64,000 bases of DNA from Tenacibaculum sp. MAR_2010_89 (GCF_900105985.1 NZ_FNUB01000005.1:124001-188000), one strand, 5' to 3'; positions 1 to 9,020 are shown, counted from the first letter of the stretch. Made by a program: numbers and translations. The notes: generated by a model from the sequence alone, not told the origin.

Positions 1-68
1 GTTCACTAATATTTTATAATTTGAGTGTAAAATACTAAAAGTTTAGCATATATACCATCTTTAATGTA

Positions 69-1046
69 TTATACAACTCCTGCATTCCAAACAGGAACAT
101 TTAACAATTTACTTATTTTAATCATATCACTCAATAAGTATTGTTTATCCCCATGATTTAACAAATTAAACCTATCTCCTTTATTCGTTACTAAATTTAA
201 CTCATAAGAAAAGTAACTTCCTGAAGAACTGCTGCCTTCTGTGAATTTCTGCAGCACTTGCAAGGCATACACTTGCTGGAAAGGCAGAATTTCGCCACCT
301 ACAATAATTTTTCTTTTACGCGTATGAATATGCACTTTAGGTGAAAAAAGTAATGCTAAAAAACAGCCTATCAATAAAAATGGCCCTCCAGAAGTAAAAA
401 AGAGCTTACCTCCCTTCATAAAGGTAAGTGGACTAGTATTAAACTGATAATATTCATAAAAAGAAAAAACTACATAATTTAAACCTATTAATAAAAAACT
501 CCATGCAAATATCTTTGTAAATGAACTAGACGTTATTTTATACCCTTTTGGAGTTTTCTTAAATGTTTCACTTGCAAAATTACTACCAGAACTTTCTACA
601 GCTTCCCATGAAATTTGCTCGCCTATAACATCATTTGTATAATCATCAAAAGTAAAGTTTACTTGCTTGTTTTTAGAGGAAGTTTTATTTCTATTAGAAA
701 TATAACTTGTTGTAACCATCCCAATACCCATAAATGCTAAAACAAGTAACATTCCACCAGTTTTAAAATAGAGAAACTTTTCTTTCCCATATACTTTTGT
801 GTGTATTGGAACCGTAATTTCTAGCTTTTTTAGCAGATGTTTATCTTTAGAAGTAGGATGTTGCAACTGCCTTAAAGAGTCTAACTTATAAATATCTTTT
901 TGAAGTGTTAATTGTTTTTCTGCATACTTTTTATATTTACCTTCAAACTCAGGTACAAGTACAAAAAAAACAATACCTAAAGGTATTAATAAAAACAGCC
1001 AAGAGCTTTTATAGGACAACTTTTTCATAGAATATTTTTTGTGCAA
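69..1046 (-). CDS. Multi-pass membrane protein of unknown function
   Basis: I do not recognise a family. Four hydrophobic segments are visible at about residues 14-32, 92-115, 178-198 and 213-234. A lysine-rich, helix-prone stretch (about 35-85) lies between the first two, and a polar domain (about 115-175) lies between the second and third. The C-terminal 90 residues look like a soluble beta-rich domain with a serine cluster. A second in-frame Met at residue 7, followed by a lysine-rich start and a hydrophobic run, is an equally good start. The gene lies downstream of the leuS terminator on the same strand, so it is probably transcribed separately. Confidence 0.6.
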   Translation of the reverse strand: MHKKYSMKKLSYKSSWLFLLIPLGIVFFVLVPEFEGKYKKYAEKQLTLQKDIYKLDSLRQLQHPTSKDKHLLKKLEITVPIHTKVYGKEKFLYFKTGGMLLVLAFMGIGMVTTSYISNRNKTSSKNKQVNFTFDDYTNDVIGEQISWEAVESSGSNFASETFKKTPKGYKITSSSFTKIFAWSFLLIGLNYVVFSFYEYYQFNTSPLTFMKGGKLFFTSGGPFLLIGCFLALLFSPKVHIHTRKRKIIVGGEILPFQQVYALQVLQKFTEGSSSSGSYFSYELNLVTNKGDRFNLLNHGDKQYLLSDMIKISKLLNVPVWNAGVV

Positions 1047-1077
1047 ATTTGAGAATATTTTTAGTTTTAATCACAAA

Positions 1078-1115
1078 AAAACACCTTAGTTTAATTAAAT
1101 AAACCAAGGTGTTTT
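1078..1115 (-). terminator. Rho-independent terminator after leuS
   Basis: A 16-bp inverted repeat (arms 1078-1093 and 1100-1115, one mismatch) with a 6-nt loop lies just 3' of the leuS stop. On the minus strand it is followed by a T run (complement of the A run at 1075-1080). Confidence 0.85.
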
Positions 1116-1139
1116 ACTACTTTGTAGTTCAGTGTTTTA

Positions 1140-3953
1140 CTATCCTACTATATTAATAATTTTTCCAGGCACAATAATTACTTTCTTAGGAGTGCGTCCT
1201 TGTAATTGAGCTTGCGTTTTTTCATACGCCATTACAGTTTTCTCTATCTCTTCTTTAGACATATCTAAAGGTAACTCTAACGTAAAACGCATTTTTCCAT
1301 TAAATGAAACTGGGTAATTTTTAGAACTCTCAACTAAATGAGAAGCTTCAAATTTTGGAAAGTTAACTGTTGAAATAGATTCAGCATGTCCTAATTTACT
1401 CCATAATTCTTCTGAAATATGAGGTGCATACGGAGAAATTAATGTTAGCAACGGCTCTAAAATAGCACGTTTATTACATTTTAATGCAGTTAATTCATTC
1501 ACAGCAATCATAAAGGTAGAAACTGAAGTATTAAATGAGAAATTCTCAATATCTTCTTCTACTTTTTTAATTGTTTTATGTAACGTTTTTAACTCATCTT
1601 TTGTTGGTTCATCATCAGAAATAGTGATTCCATTTTCACCAACATATAATTTCCATAATTTTTTTAAGAAAGAATATACCCCTGAAATACCCGAAGTTTT
1701 CCAAGGTTTTGTTTGCTCTAAAGGACCTAAAAACATTTCAAATAAACGTAGTGCATCTGCTCCGTATTCTTCGCAAATGTCATCCGGGTTTACAACATTA
1801 AACCAACGTTTAGACATTTTTTCAACTTCCCTTCCAACTACATATTTATCCCCTTCTAAAATAAACTCAGCATTTTCAAATTGAGGTTGCCATTTCTTAA
1901 GAGCATCTAAATTTAATTCATCAGAAGTGTTTATTAACTTAACATCAACTCTTATTTCATCAGTATCATATTCTTCTTTTAATCCTTTTGAAACGTATTT
2001 ATCGGAACCTTTTACTCTATAAACTATAGCACTCGTTCCCAAGATCATTCCTTGGTTAATTAGTTTTTTTGCAAACTCATCAACAGGTAGAAGTCCTTTA
2101 TCAAACAAGAATTTTTGCCAAAAACGTGCATATAATAAATGCCCTGTAGCATGTTCAGAACCACCAATATATAAATCAACCTCTTTCCAGTAATCAACCG
2201 CTTCTTTGCTTACAAATTCTCCATCATTCGTAGAATCCATATAACGGTTAAAATACCAAGAACTTCCTGCCCAACCTGGCATTGTATTTAACTCAAGTGG
2301 AAACACAGTTTCGTTATTAATTAAATCATTACTAACAACCTTTGCGTTTTCGCAGTCCCATGCCCAAACCTCAGCATTTCCTAGAGGTGGTTTTCCATCT
2401 TCTGTAGGTAAATATTTTTCAACTTCTGGTAAAACGATTGGCAAATGTTTTGTGTCAATCATTTGAGGCATTTCATTTTTATAATATACTGGAAATGGTT
2501 CACCCCAATAACGTTGACGGCTAAATACAGCATCACGTAAACGGTAATTTATTTTTCCATACCCAAAACCGCGTTTCTCTAATTCATAGATTACGGTTTT
2601 CATTCCTTTTTTATAATTTAAGCCATCTAAGAAATCAGAATTCGCTAATTTAATTCCGTCTTTAGCATCATTTGCTTTTTCAGAAATATCAACATTTGCA
2701 AAAATATTTGGAATTTGTAATCCAAAATGATTTGCAAAATCATAATCACGCTGATCACCACATGGAACAGCCATAACAGCACCAGTTCCATAACTTGCCA
2801 ATACATAATCACCAATCCAAATAGGCACTTGTTTACCAGTAAATGGATGCAAAGCATATGCACCAGTAAATACCCCAGATATTGTTTTAACATCTGCCAT
2901 ACGATCACGTTCAGAACGTTTAGCTGTTGCTTCTATATAAGTATCAACTGCCTTTTTTTGTTCAGCTGTTGTAATTTTTGCTACTAAATCATGTTCAGGA
3001 GCCAATGTCATAAAAGACACTCCAAAGATTGTATCAGGTCGTGTTGTGAATACATCAATTTTAGCATCGTACCCATCTACATCAAAAGAAACCATTGCAC
3101 CTTGACTTCTACCAATCCAATTTGTTTGGCTATCTTTTAAAGGTTGTGGCCAATCTATATTTTGAAGTCCATCTAATAAACGTTGCGCATATGCAGAAAT
3201 TCGCATAGACCATTGCGTCATTTTTTTACGAATCACCTCATGTCCTCCACGTTCTGAAACTCCATTTACAATTTCATCATTTGCCAAAACAGTTCCTAAA
3301 GCAGGACACCAGTTTACCTCGGTATCAGATAAAAAGGTTAAACGATATTGTAATAGTATTTCTTGTTGTTTTTCTGATGAGAAACTTTTCCATTCATCCG
3401 CAGAAAAAACATCAATATCTTCATCTGAAACTGCATTAATATTTGCATTTCCTTCTGCTTCAAATTTTAAAATTAAGGTTGAAACATCTTCTGCTTTATC
3501 GGTATCTTTATTATACCAAGAATTAAATAATTGAGTAAAAATCCACTGAGTCCATTTATAATACTCTGGACTAGAGGTACGCACTTCACGAGACCAATCA
3601 AAAGAAAAACCGATATTATCTAATTGACGACGGTATGTTTTTATGTTTGTTTCTGTAGTAATTGCAGGGTGTTGTCCTGTTTGAATTGCATACTGCTCAG
3701 CTGGTAACCCAAATGAATCATATCCTTGTGGATGCAATACATTAAATCCTTTATGACGTTTATAACGTGCATAAATATCACTTGCAATATACCCTAAAGG
3801 ATGTCCAACATGAAGTCCTGCTCCTGAAGGATAAGGAAACATATCGAGTACGTAATATTTTGGTTTATCAGAAGTGTTACTGGCTTTAAAAGTTTGGTTG
3901 TTTGCCCAAAATTGTTGCCATTTTTTTTCTATTTCTTGATGATTGTATTGCAT
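1140..3953 (-). CDS. leuS: Leucyl-tRNA synthetase
   Basis: Class I aminoacyl-tRNA synthetase that attaches leucine to tRNA-Leu in the cytoplasm. The HIGH-type signature is HVGH at residues 48-51, after a YPSGAGL stretch. The editing (CP1) domain follows, with a TTRPDTIFGVSF motif. The KMSKS loop is present as KMSKR near residue 710, followed by NPDDICEEYGADALR. The C-terminus carries the anticodon-binding helical region and an LQGRTPKK motif. At 937 residues it is longer than the E. coli enzyme (860), consistent with an acidic insertion around residues 150-195 and another before KMSKR. The gene is monocistronic: its own terminator lies downstream and a candidate -7 box about 110 bp upstream. 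Confidence 0.98.
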   Translation of the reverse strand: MQYNHQEIEKKWQQFWANNQTFKASNTSDKPKYYVLDMFPYPSGAGLHVGHPLGYIASDIYARYKRHKGFNVLHPQGYDSFGLPAEQYAIQTGQHPAITTETNIKTYRRQLDNIGFSFDWSREVRTSSPEYYKWTQWIFTQLFNSWYNKDTDKAEDVSTLILKFEAEGNANINAVSDEDIDVFSADEWKSFSSEKQQEILLQYRLTFLSDTEVNWCPALGTVLANDEIVNGVSERGGHEVIRKKMTQWSMRISAYAQRLLDGLQNIDWPQPLKDSQTNWIGRSQGAMVSFDVDGYDAKIDVFTTRPDTIFGVSFMTLAPEHDLVAKITTAEQKKAVDTYIEATAKRSERDRMADVKTISGVFTGAYALHPFTGKQVPIWIGDYVLASYGTGAVMAVPCGDQRDYDFANHFGLQIPNIFANVDISEKANDAKDGIKLANSDFLDGLNYKKGMKTVIYELEKRGFGYGKINYRLRDAVFSRQRYWGEPFPVYYKNEMPQMIDTKHLPIVLPEVEKYLPTEDGKPPLGNAEVWAWDCENAKVVSNDLINNETVFPLELNTMPGWAGSSWYFNRYMDSTNDGEFVSKEAVDYWKEVDLYIGGSEHATGHLLYARFWQKFLFDKGLLPVDEFAKKLINQGMILGTSAIVYRVKGSDKYVSKGLKEEYDTDEIRVDVKLINTSDELNLDALKKWQPQFENAEFILEGDKYVVGREVEKMSKRWFNVVNPDDICEEYGADALRLFEMFLGPLEQTKPWKTSGISGVYSFLKKLWKLYVGENGITISDDEPTKDELKTLHKTIKKVEEDIENFSFNTSVSTFMIAVNELTALKCNKRAILEPLLTLISPYAPHISEELWSKLGHAESISTVNFPKFEASHLVESSKNYPVSFNGKMRFTLELPLDMSKEEIEKTVMAYEKTQAQLQGRTPKKVIIVPGKIINIVG

Positions 3954-4168
3954 TCTTCTTATTTATTCCTATCGTTATAATTAACAAAAGAATGCAGTAA
4001 TCTATTAATTAGATTTTAACAACAAACTCGTTACTATTACTACGATATTTATTTAAAGGTGCAAATTTACGTTTATTTGAGGATTATAAAAGTTTTATGA
4101 TATTCAATTCTAAGTAAGTACTGAATTTTATAACAGTATTAAATTTATATTTTCTTTTTTATCCTAAA
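3954..4168. other. Intergenic region upstream of leuS
   Basis: The gap between leuS and the next lipoprotein gene spans 3954-4261. Apart from the -7 box at 4062-4069 and the hairpin at 4169-4208, I see only AT-rich sequence. No leucine-rich leader peptide or convincing T-box was found. Confidence 0.5.
4062..4069 (-). promoter_or_regulatory. -7 promoter box for leuS
   Basis: On the minus strand this reads TAAATTTG, matching the Bacteroidota -7 consensus TAnnTTTG. It would give a leader of about 100 nt before the leuS start. No convincing -33 TTG was found. Confidence 0.45.
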
Positions 4169-4208
4169 AAGGTTGACAAAAGTAGACGTCTCTACTATTG
4201 TCAACCTT
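4169..4208 (-). terminator. Hairpin, probable terminator of the 139-residue lipoprotein gene
   Basis: Nineteen-base arms (4169-4187 and 4190-4208) pair with few mismatches, beginning AAGGTTGACAA and ending TTGTCAACCTT. A short A run lies on the left, so the minus-strand transcript would carry U residues after the stem. A related hairpin with similar flanks is at 33968-34027. Confidence 0.65.
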
Positions 4209-4261
4209 ACTCATGAAAGACAATCACATTGAATTAAAAATATTTCCCCTTAAAATTATTT

Positions 4262-4681
4262 TTACTCTATACATGTTTTATAATTAGACCCTTCCTTATA
4301 TAATACTTGTAAAACCTCTTTATTAATAAAAAAAGATACAATCGTATTTTCACAACTAAACTCAACCTCATAACTCTTAATATTACTACCTCCATAATTG
4401 ATTGTTAATTTTTCATTTGTTTTATAGTAATCGAATGTCCTTGGAATCGGAGTTGTAAACACTCCATCAATTCCATAAAATGTTGATCGTTTACCACTTT
4501 TAAAAGTATGCTTAACATTTTTCTCAAGCCCTTTCAACAACCAATCACCTTTTTCTAACAATTCAATTTTATCTTCTATTGTTAGTTCTTTAGGTAATTC
4601 ATCTTCATTAGAGCTACAGCTTGAAAACCCAAGGAGTATTATAATTCCTATAAAAACAATTAGATTACATAAACTTTTCAT
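4262..4681 (-). CDS. Small lipoprotein of unknown function
   Basis: 139 residues. The N-terminus is a lipoprotein signal: a hydrophobic core (about 6-19) followed by the lipobox FSSC, with the lipidated Cys near residue 22 and acidic residues after it. The mature part contains a GDWLLKGLE stretch of the kind seen in lipocalin-like lipoproteins, which are often about 130-150 residues long; that link is only a suggestion. A second Cys pair lies in the C-terminal third. It stands alone, with a hairpin terminator downstream. Confidence 0.6.
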   Translation of the reverse strand: MKSLCNLIVFIGIIILLGFSSCSSNEDELPKELTIEDKIELLEKGDWLLKGLEKNVKHTFKSGKRSTFYGIDGVFTTPIPRTFDYYKTNEKLTINYGGSNIKSYEVEFSCENTIVSFFINKEVLQVLYKEGSNYKTCIE

Positions 4682-4836
4682 AATTTCTGTATTTTGGATT
4701 AGTGATTTAAGACACTTCGAAATACGTATTATTTATTAAGTTTTACAGCCTAAAACTTAGCTAAGAGGGTTAAAAAAGAATTAAAGAGGAAAAAAAAGAG
4801 TTAAACTTTTAAGTAATTACTAATAAAGTAATACTA

Positions 4837-5931
4837 TTATATGTTAAGCCATTGTTTAAATTCAGCTGCTTTATTTTTACTAATAATAATTGCTTCAGGA
4901 GTTTCTGATTGTAAAACAATTTTTAATTGACTCTTTCCATATTTAATTATTTTATCAATAGAAGCAATATTTATAATAAACTGCCTATTCGCTCTAAAAA
5001 ACAAGGATTCATCAAAATTAGTATACATATCATCTAAACTTGCATTAGATGTAGATTTTTTTCCATCAAAACAAACTACATAAGTAATTGTGTTTTCTGT
5101 ATAAACATAAGCAATGTCTTTAATTAGCACAGGTACTAACTCATTTCTCATGTACGTTAAAATTCTATTTTTATTTTTTTCTGAATTTCCTTCTGTTTTA
5201 TCTTGCTTAGTTACTTTTATTACTTTTTCCTTATAAGATACAAGGTCAGTATTTAGCTTTGATAAATTCATTACTTCAGAAGTCAAATTAGAGTTTTTTA
5301 GTTCTAACTGTTTTTCATAACGACTACCAATTATCCTTACTGCAAATGAAGATAAAACAATAACTAAAATACCCATAATTAAAAAAATTAGGTAAAAATT
5401 TCGTCTTAGCTTTTTCATTTGAATTTTAATGCTATTCACATTAACATTTGCCGCTACAATAAGATCGGACGTTTTAGTTGGTGCAATATGAATTACTTCC
5501 GAAGTTAATTGAGCTATATTTGATGAATTTGTAACAAGCAGTTCATACAAATCATCAGAATTATTCTTTCCTTTTAAAGATGATAACAAGTTTGAATTAG
5601 AGTTAATACTTTGTCCGATTTTAGTTATATCTGGATGACATACCTTTTGTCCAGACCAATTAAACACACTAATAAACCAACTATCTGAGCTAGTTTCAGT
5701 AATTGTTTCTTGAAGATTGTTAATAGCTTTATTCTTATCTAAGTTGTTAGATAATTGAAAATCTAACATCCTAGCTATTTCATTTGCTTCTCTTTTACTA
5801 GATTCAACTTGAACCTCTATAAGTTGATTAGCACTAGCTTTTATAAAATAATTAGAGGCAACAGTTGCCACTATTAAAAAGACAAATGCTATTGACAAAA
5901 TCGTTAAAAAATACAATCTATCTTTTCTCAT
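4837..5931 (-). CDS. Membrane-bound LytTR-domain transcription regulator
   Basis: 364 residues. A first membrane helix (about 8-30) and a second (about 178-200) bracket an extracytoplasmic sensor region of about 145 residues that resembles a Cache-type fold; it includes FISVFNWSGQKVCHPD. A coiled-coil segment (about 205-245) follows. A C-terminal LytTR DNA-binding domain (about 262-364) is recognised by FFRANRQFIINIASIDKI and the closing strand-helix. The layout suggests a one-component regulator that senses outside the cytoplasmic membrane and binds DNA directly, with no kinase. It is divergently placed from the OB-fold/YceI/DUF5777 operon, which is the obvious candidate target. The ligand is unknown. 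Confidence 0.8.
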   Translation of the reverse strand: MRKDRLYFLTILSIAFVFLIVATVASNYFIKASANQLIEVQVESSKREANEIARMLDFQLSNNLDKNKAINNLQETITETSSDSWFISVFNWSGQKVCHPDITKIGQSINSNSNLLSSLKGKNNSDDLYELLVTNSSNIAQLTSEVIHIAPTKTSDLIVAANVNVNSIKIQMKKLRRNFYLIFLIMGILVIVLSSFAVRIIGSRYEKQLELKNSNLTSEVMNLSKLNTDLVSYKEKVIKVTKQDKTEGNSEKNKNRILTYMRNELVPVLIKDIAYVYTENTITYVVCFDGKKSTSNASLDDMYTNFDESLFFRANRQFIINIASIDKIIKYGKSQLKIVLQSETPEAIIISKNKAAEFKQWLNI

Positions 5932-6022
5932 GTTTTACTTTTCAAAAAACGAAATATACTACTATTATTGGTTTTTTAGTGTTTATTTTTTCTTCTTCAA
6001 CTTTTAATATTACCTTTTCACG

Positions 6023-6043
6023 TAGATTTGTTCTGTAATTTTG
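6023..6043 (+). promoter_or_regulatory. Two overlapping-range -7 boxes for the OB-fold/YceI operon
   Basis: TAGATTTG (6023-6030) and TAATTTTG (6036-6043) both match TAnnTTTG and lie 40-60 bp upstream of the GTG start at 6086. Which one is used cannot be told from sequence. Confidence 0.45.
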
Positions 6044-6047
6044 AAAT

Positions 6048-6072
6048 AATTCTTTTTCTTTGAAAAAGAATT
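6048..6072 (+). promoter_or_regulatory. 5' leader hairpin
   Basis: Perfect 11-bp inverted repeat (6048-6058 with 6062-6072, arm AATTCTTTTTC) with a 3-nt loop. It lies between the predicted transcription start and the GTG start at 6086. It may influence translation or message stability. Confidence 0.5.
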
Positions 6073-6085
6073 AACTTTTGAAAAT

Positions 6086-6523
6086 GTGATTACCAAAAAG
6101 ACTTTCTTTTTCGCTATTATTTTCTTATTCCTATTATTGATTGGAATAATTACATATCAGTTTTTGATTGTTAATAAAAAGCATTCAAGTACTTCAAAAG
6201 TTGAAATCAGTATTCAGTCAACTAAATTAGTAGAGGCTTTTATAGATAATGAAACTAAAGCTGATGATTTATACATCAATAAACTAATACAAGTTACTGG
6301 AATTATTAAAGAAATAAATTTTTTAAACGATAAAACTACCCTCATTTTAGAAGGTAACAACTCTAATAATTCTGGAATTATTTGTGACATTCATAAAAGT
6401 CAAACAAAAAAACTAACCAACATAAAAAAACATCAAAAAGTAACTTTAAAAGGAATTTGCAAAGGTTTTTTAAAAGATGTAATACTTTTAGATTGTTATA
6501 TAGATTTTAAAATTAATGAATAA
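6086..6523 (+). CDS. Membrane-anchored OB-fold protein (tRNA_anti-like)
   Basis: 145 residues. One N-terminal membrane helix (about 7-28) is followed by a domain from about residue 45 with the pattern of the tRNA_anti-like OB-fold family: KLIQVTGIIKEI, then a strand-rich stretch ending in a KVTLKGICKGF motif and LLDCYI. In Bacteroidota such proteins are often encoded beside YceI and DUF5777 genes, as here. The start is GTG, because the overlapping ATG two bases upstream is followed directly by a TGA stop. It overlaps the next gene by 8 bp. The role is unknown; the likely location is the periplasmic face of the inner membrane. Confidence 0.7.
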   Translation: MITKKTFFFAIIFLFLLLIGIITYQFLIVNKKHSSTSKVEISIQSTKLVEAFIDNETKADDLYINKLIQVTGIIKEINFLNDKTTLILEGNNSNNSGIICDIHKSQTKKLTNIKKHQKVTLKGICKGFLKDVILLDCYIDFKINE

Positions 6524-7073
6524 ATTACTTGTATTCTTCTTATTCAGTGCTCTTTTTTTTACTCAAATAAGTGCACAAAATCAATTTATTGCTCGGCAGG
6601 GGCAAGTTTCATTTTTCTCATATGCTTCTGTTGAAAATATAGAAGCTAAAAACAATCAAGCTTTAAGTATTTTAGATATTGAAAAAAAAGAAATAGCTGT
6701 AAGTATGTTAATGCGTGCTTTTGTTTTTAAGAAAAACTTGATGCATGAACATTTTAATGAAAGTTATATTGAATCGGATGTTTTCCCAAAAGCAACTTTT
6801 GAAGGAAAGATCATTGATTTTGATCCATTAGCTTCTGGAGTTCAAACTAAATTAATAAAAGGTACCATTACCATTCGTGGTATCTCTAAAGAGATTTCTA
6901 TAAAAACATCAATTAGTAAAACTCCAAAAGGATTTTATCTAGATGGTGAATTTAGTTTAGTTGTTAAAGATTTCGAAATTAAAATACCTCCAATTTTATC
7001 TAATAATATTGCCAAAATTGTTTCAGTTAAAATCAAAATCCAATACCTTCCTTATGAAGAAATCAATCGTTAA
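6516..7073 (+). CDS. YceI family exported lipid-binding-like protein
   Basis: 185 residues. Cleavable signal peptide (about 1-20, ending ISA-QN). The mature protein matches the YceI lipocalin-like fold: FFSYASVENIEAKN, then the typical MHEHFNESYIESDVFPKA stretch, then GTITIRGISKEI and a C-terminal strand set. YceI proteins bind polyisoprenoid-type lipids in the periplasm; the ligand here is unknown. It overlaps the OB-fold gene by 8 bp at the start and the next gene by 20 bp at the end, which implies translational coupling in one operon. Confidence 0.85.
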   Translation: MNKLLVFFLFSALFFTQISAQNQFIARQGQVSFFSYASVENIEAKNNQALSILDIEKKEIAVSMLMRAFVFKKNLMHEHFNESYIESDVFPKATFEGKIIDFDPLASGVQTKLIKGTITIRGISKEISIKTSISKTPKGFYLDGEFSLVVKDFEIKIPPILSNNIAKIVSVKIKIQYLPYEEINR

Positions 7074-7965
7074 ATATTTATTCTCTTTTTCTTTTATAGC
7101 AGGTTTGTTTTCCATGAATGCTCAAAGTTTATTAACTAAACTAGAAAAAGAATACCAAACAAAGCCAGTAAACGAAATAGCCACTTTTAAAACTACAAGA
7201 ATTGGTTTAGGTCATTCTATTGAAACTAGAAAAAAGGGAGCTTTAGAAATCTCTCTTTATAGTAGATATTGGAATCATAAAGAGGGGAACACGCAACGTT
7301 TTTTAGCAGATGAAGTTAGTGTACGCTTTGGTTTAGACTATGCTATTACTGATAATTTTACAATTGGTGCTGGCTATACAAATTTTAATAAGGTTACGGA
7401 TGGTTTTCTAAAGTATAAAATTATTAAACAAAAAAGAAACACTAACAAATCCCCATTTAGCATTGTTCTATTTCAAGGAGCTTCTATTAGAAAGAATAAA
7501 AATTCTACATCTGGATTATACGGAAGTAGTACTTTAGATTCAAACATCTATAGTTTTACAAGTCAAGTTTTAATTGCCAGAAAATTTAACAGAAAGTTTT
7601 CTATGCAGTTAACGCCAACTTTAATTAATCGTACTAATAGTGTTTTTGAAGGTCAACCCAAAAGCCAATTTGCTTTAGGGCTTGGAGCAAGGTATAAAGC
7701 AGGAGGACATGTTTCTATTGTTTCTGAATACTATCATGTAACCAACCCTGTAAAATCACCTATAAAAATTTACAACCCTTTTATGGTTGGAGTTAACTGG
7801 GAGCTAAGTCATTTACTTTTACAATTTCAAATTACAAATGCTCGAAGTTTTTCTGAGGATGCTTTTATTACACAAACTCAAAATAATTTCAACTTTCATG
7901 ATGGTAATTTCCATTTTGGTTTTAATGCAACATTTGTATTACATTTAAGTAAAAACAAACTTTAA
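7054..7965 (+). CDS. DUF5777-type outer-membrane beta-barrel protein
   Basis: 303 residues from the ATG at 7054. An upstream in-frame ATG-like start at 6961 lies inside yceI and would add 31 residues with no signal peptide in place, so 7054 is preferred. The N-terminus MKKSIVKYLFSFSFIAGLFS with AQS is a signal peptide. The rest is alternating amphipathic strands (for example RIGLGHSIETRKKGALEISL and DYAITDNFTIGAGYTNF) ending in a strand set, as in DUF5777 barrels. In related genomes this family travels with YceI and c-type cytochrome genes. A hairpin terminator follows. Confidence 0.75.
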   Translation: MKKSIVKYLFSFSFIAGLFSMNAQSLLTKLEKEYQTKPVNEIATFKTTRIGLGHSIETRKKGALEISLYSRYWNHKEGNTQRFLADEVSVRFGLDYAITDNFTIGAGYTNFNKVTDGFLKYKIIKQKRNTNKSPFSIVLFQGASIRKNKNSTSGLYGSSTLDSNIYSFTSQVLIARKFNRKFSMQLTPTLINRTNSVFEGQPKSQFALGLGARYKAGGHVSIVSEYYHVTNPVKSPIKIYNPFMVGVNWELSHLLLQFQITNARSFSEDAFITQTQNNFNFHDGNFHFGFNATFVLHLSKNKL

Positions 7966-7986
7966 ATTAAGTTTTCAATACTATAA

Positions 7987-8019
7987 AAAATCGTCTAAAA
8001 GTAAATTCTAGACGATTTT
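7987..8019 (+). terminator. Terminator after the OB-fold/YceI/DUF5777 operon
   Basis: Perfect 11-bp arms (7987-7997 and 8009-8019, AAAATCGTCTA) with an 11-nt loop, 22 bp after the stop codon. The T run is short. Confidence 0.7.
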
Positions 8020-8519
8020 AAATAAAAGTAGTTAGTTGATTTTGATAAATCATAAAAGGTAGTACTATGTTTAAATTTAATATTACCTATAAAATATTTC
8101 CCCTTCCAGTTATACTGGCTCATCAAATATCTATTTAATTATTAATTGTTTTTCACAAAATTCCTTAAGCGTATTATTTTTAGTCATAAACGAAAGTAAT
8201 AGAATAGAAATATTTTATCTATTCTTTCTTACATTATAGTAACAGGGAGTAAACTAAAAGGTTTAATGCTCAATGGCGATTCCCATTGAGCATCAAGGGG
8301 TAAAATTGTAAGTTAAGTAGTTCTTATAAATGTTTCTTTTTAGTGACCTCTTTCTTATATGGTGAGATTTACTTTATGTTTCATTTATCTAGTAAATGTA
8401 TTTGTTACTACTTACACTATTATGACACGTTTTAAAACAATAAGTCACTGATTATCAAAATATTTTAACAATTTTTATTTTTATAATCCATAAGCTTTAT
8501 ATTAGCTAAAAAAACTGTT
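8020..8519. other. Long non-coding interval
   Basis: About 500 bp with no credible gene. It holds a perfect 11-bp inverted repeat at 8266-8293 (arm ATGCTCAATGG, 6-nt loop) without a T run, and a 15-base stretch at 8091-8105 that also occurs at 4237-4251. The segment around 8225-8330 is less AT-rich than its surroundings, which is the only hint of a structured RNA or a decayed gene. Confidence 0.4.
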
Positions 8520-9020
8520 ATGAAATACTTTTATCTATCATTTTTACTTTTTATTCTATTAAGTTGTTTTTCAACTCATAAAGTAGCGTTTGAAAAATTT
8601 AATTTTATCCATAAAAGTGATACAACTTCTTATAACGAAATACGCTTTACAGGAGGTTCACCACTTGATACTCATAAAGTAATGTATGACAAGTTTGGGA
8701 AATGGAGTAAAAAAACATATTCAAATAATATAAAGCACCCCATTTTAATATGGGAAAATATAGACTTATTTTCAAATGGAAAAAAGTATACAATTATAAC
8801 TAATGGTTATGAAGCCTTTAAATACACTTACTCCTCAATTATAATATTAGATAAAGACGAAACAGATTTACTATCTGAATCATCATCTGAAAAAAAAGTC
8901 TTAGCTAATTTATTTTCACGTCTTATAAATAAAAACAATCTGAAAAAAAGAGATTTTTATGAACCCTACTGGAAAGAAGTAGATCCTGAAAAATATAAAC
9001 GCATAAAAAAAAGGGGTTAA
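8520..9020 (+). CDS. Lipoprotein of unknown function
   Basis: 166 residues. Lipoprotein signal: hydrophobic core (about 4-14) and lipobox LLSC with the lipidated Cys at residue 16. The mature part is charged, with GGSPLDTHKVMYDKFGKW and a lysine-rich C-terminus. No family is recognised. The stop codon sits inside the arm of the terminator at 9009-9040, so the gene ends directly in the hairpin. Confidence 0.6.
   Translation: MKYFYLSFLLFILLSCFSTHKVAFEKFNFIHKSDTTSYNEIRFTGGSPLDTHKVMYDKFGKWSKKTYSNNIKHPILIWENIDLFSNGKKYTIITNGYEAFKYTYSSIIILDKDETDLLSESSSEKKVLANLFSRLINKNNLKKRDFYEPYWKEVDPEKYKRIKKRG

Noticed and set aside
1624..1884. Open frame of 86 codons opposite leuS
   Set aside because: It lies wholly inside leuS on the other strand, has no ribosome-binding context and encodes no recognisable domain.
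4837..5931. LytTR protein as a two-component response regulator
   Set aside because: There is no receiver domain and no neighbouring histidine kinase; the sensor is on the same chain.
6961..7053. Longer start for the DUF5777 barrel protein
   Set aside because: The added 31 residues overlap yceI and would bury the signal peptide; the ATG at 7054 gives a normal exported protein.
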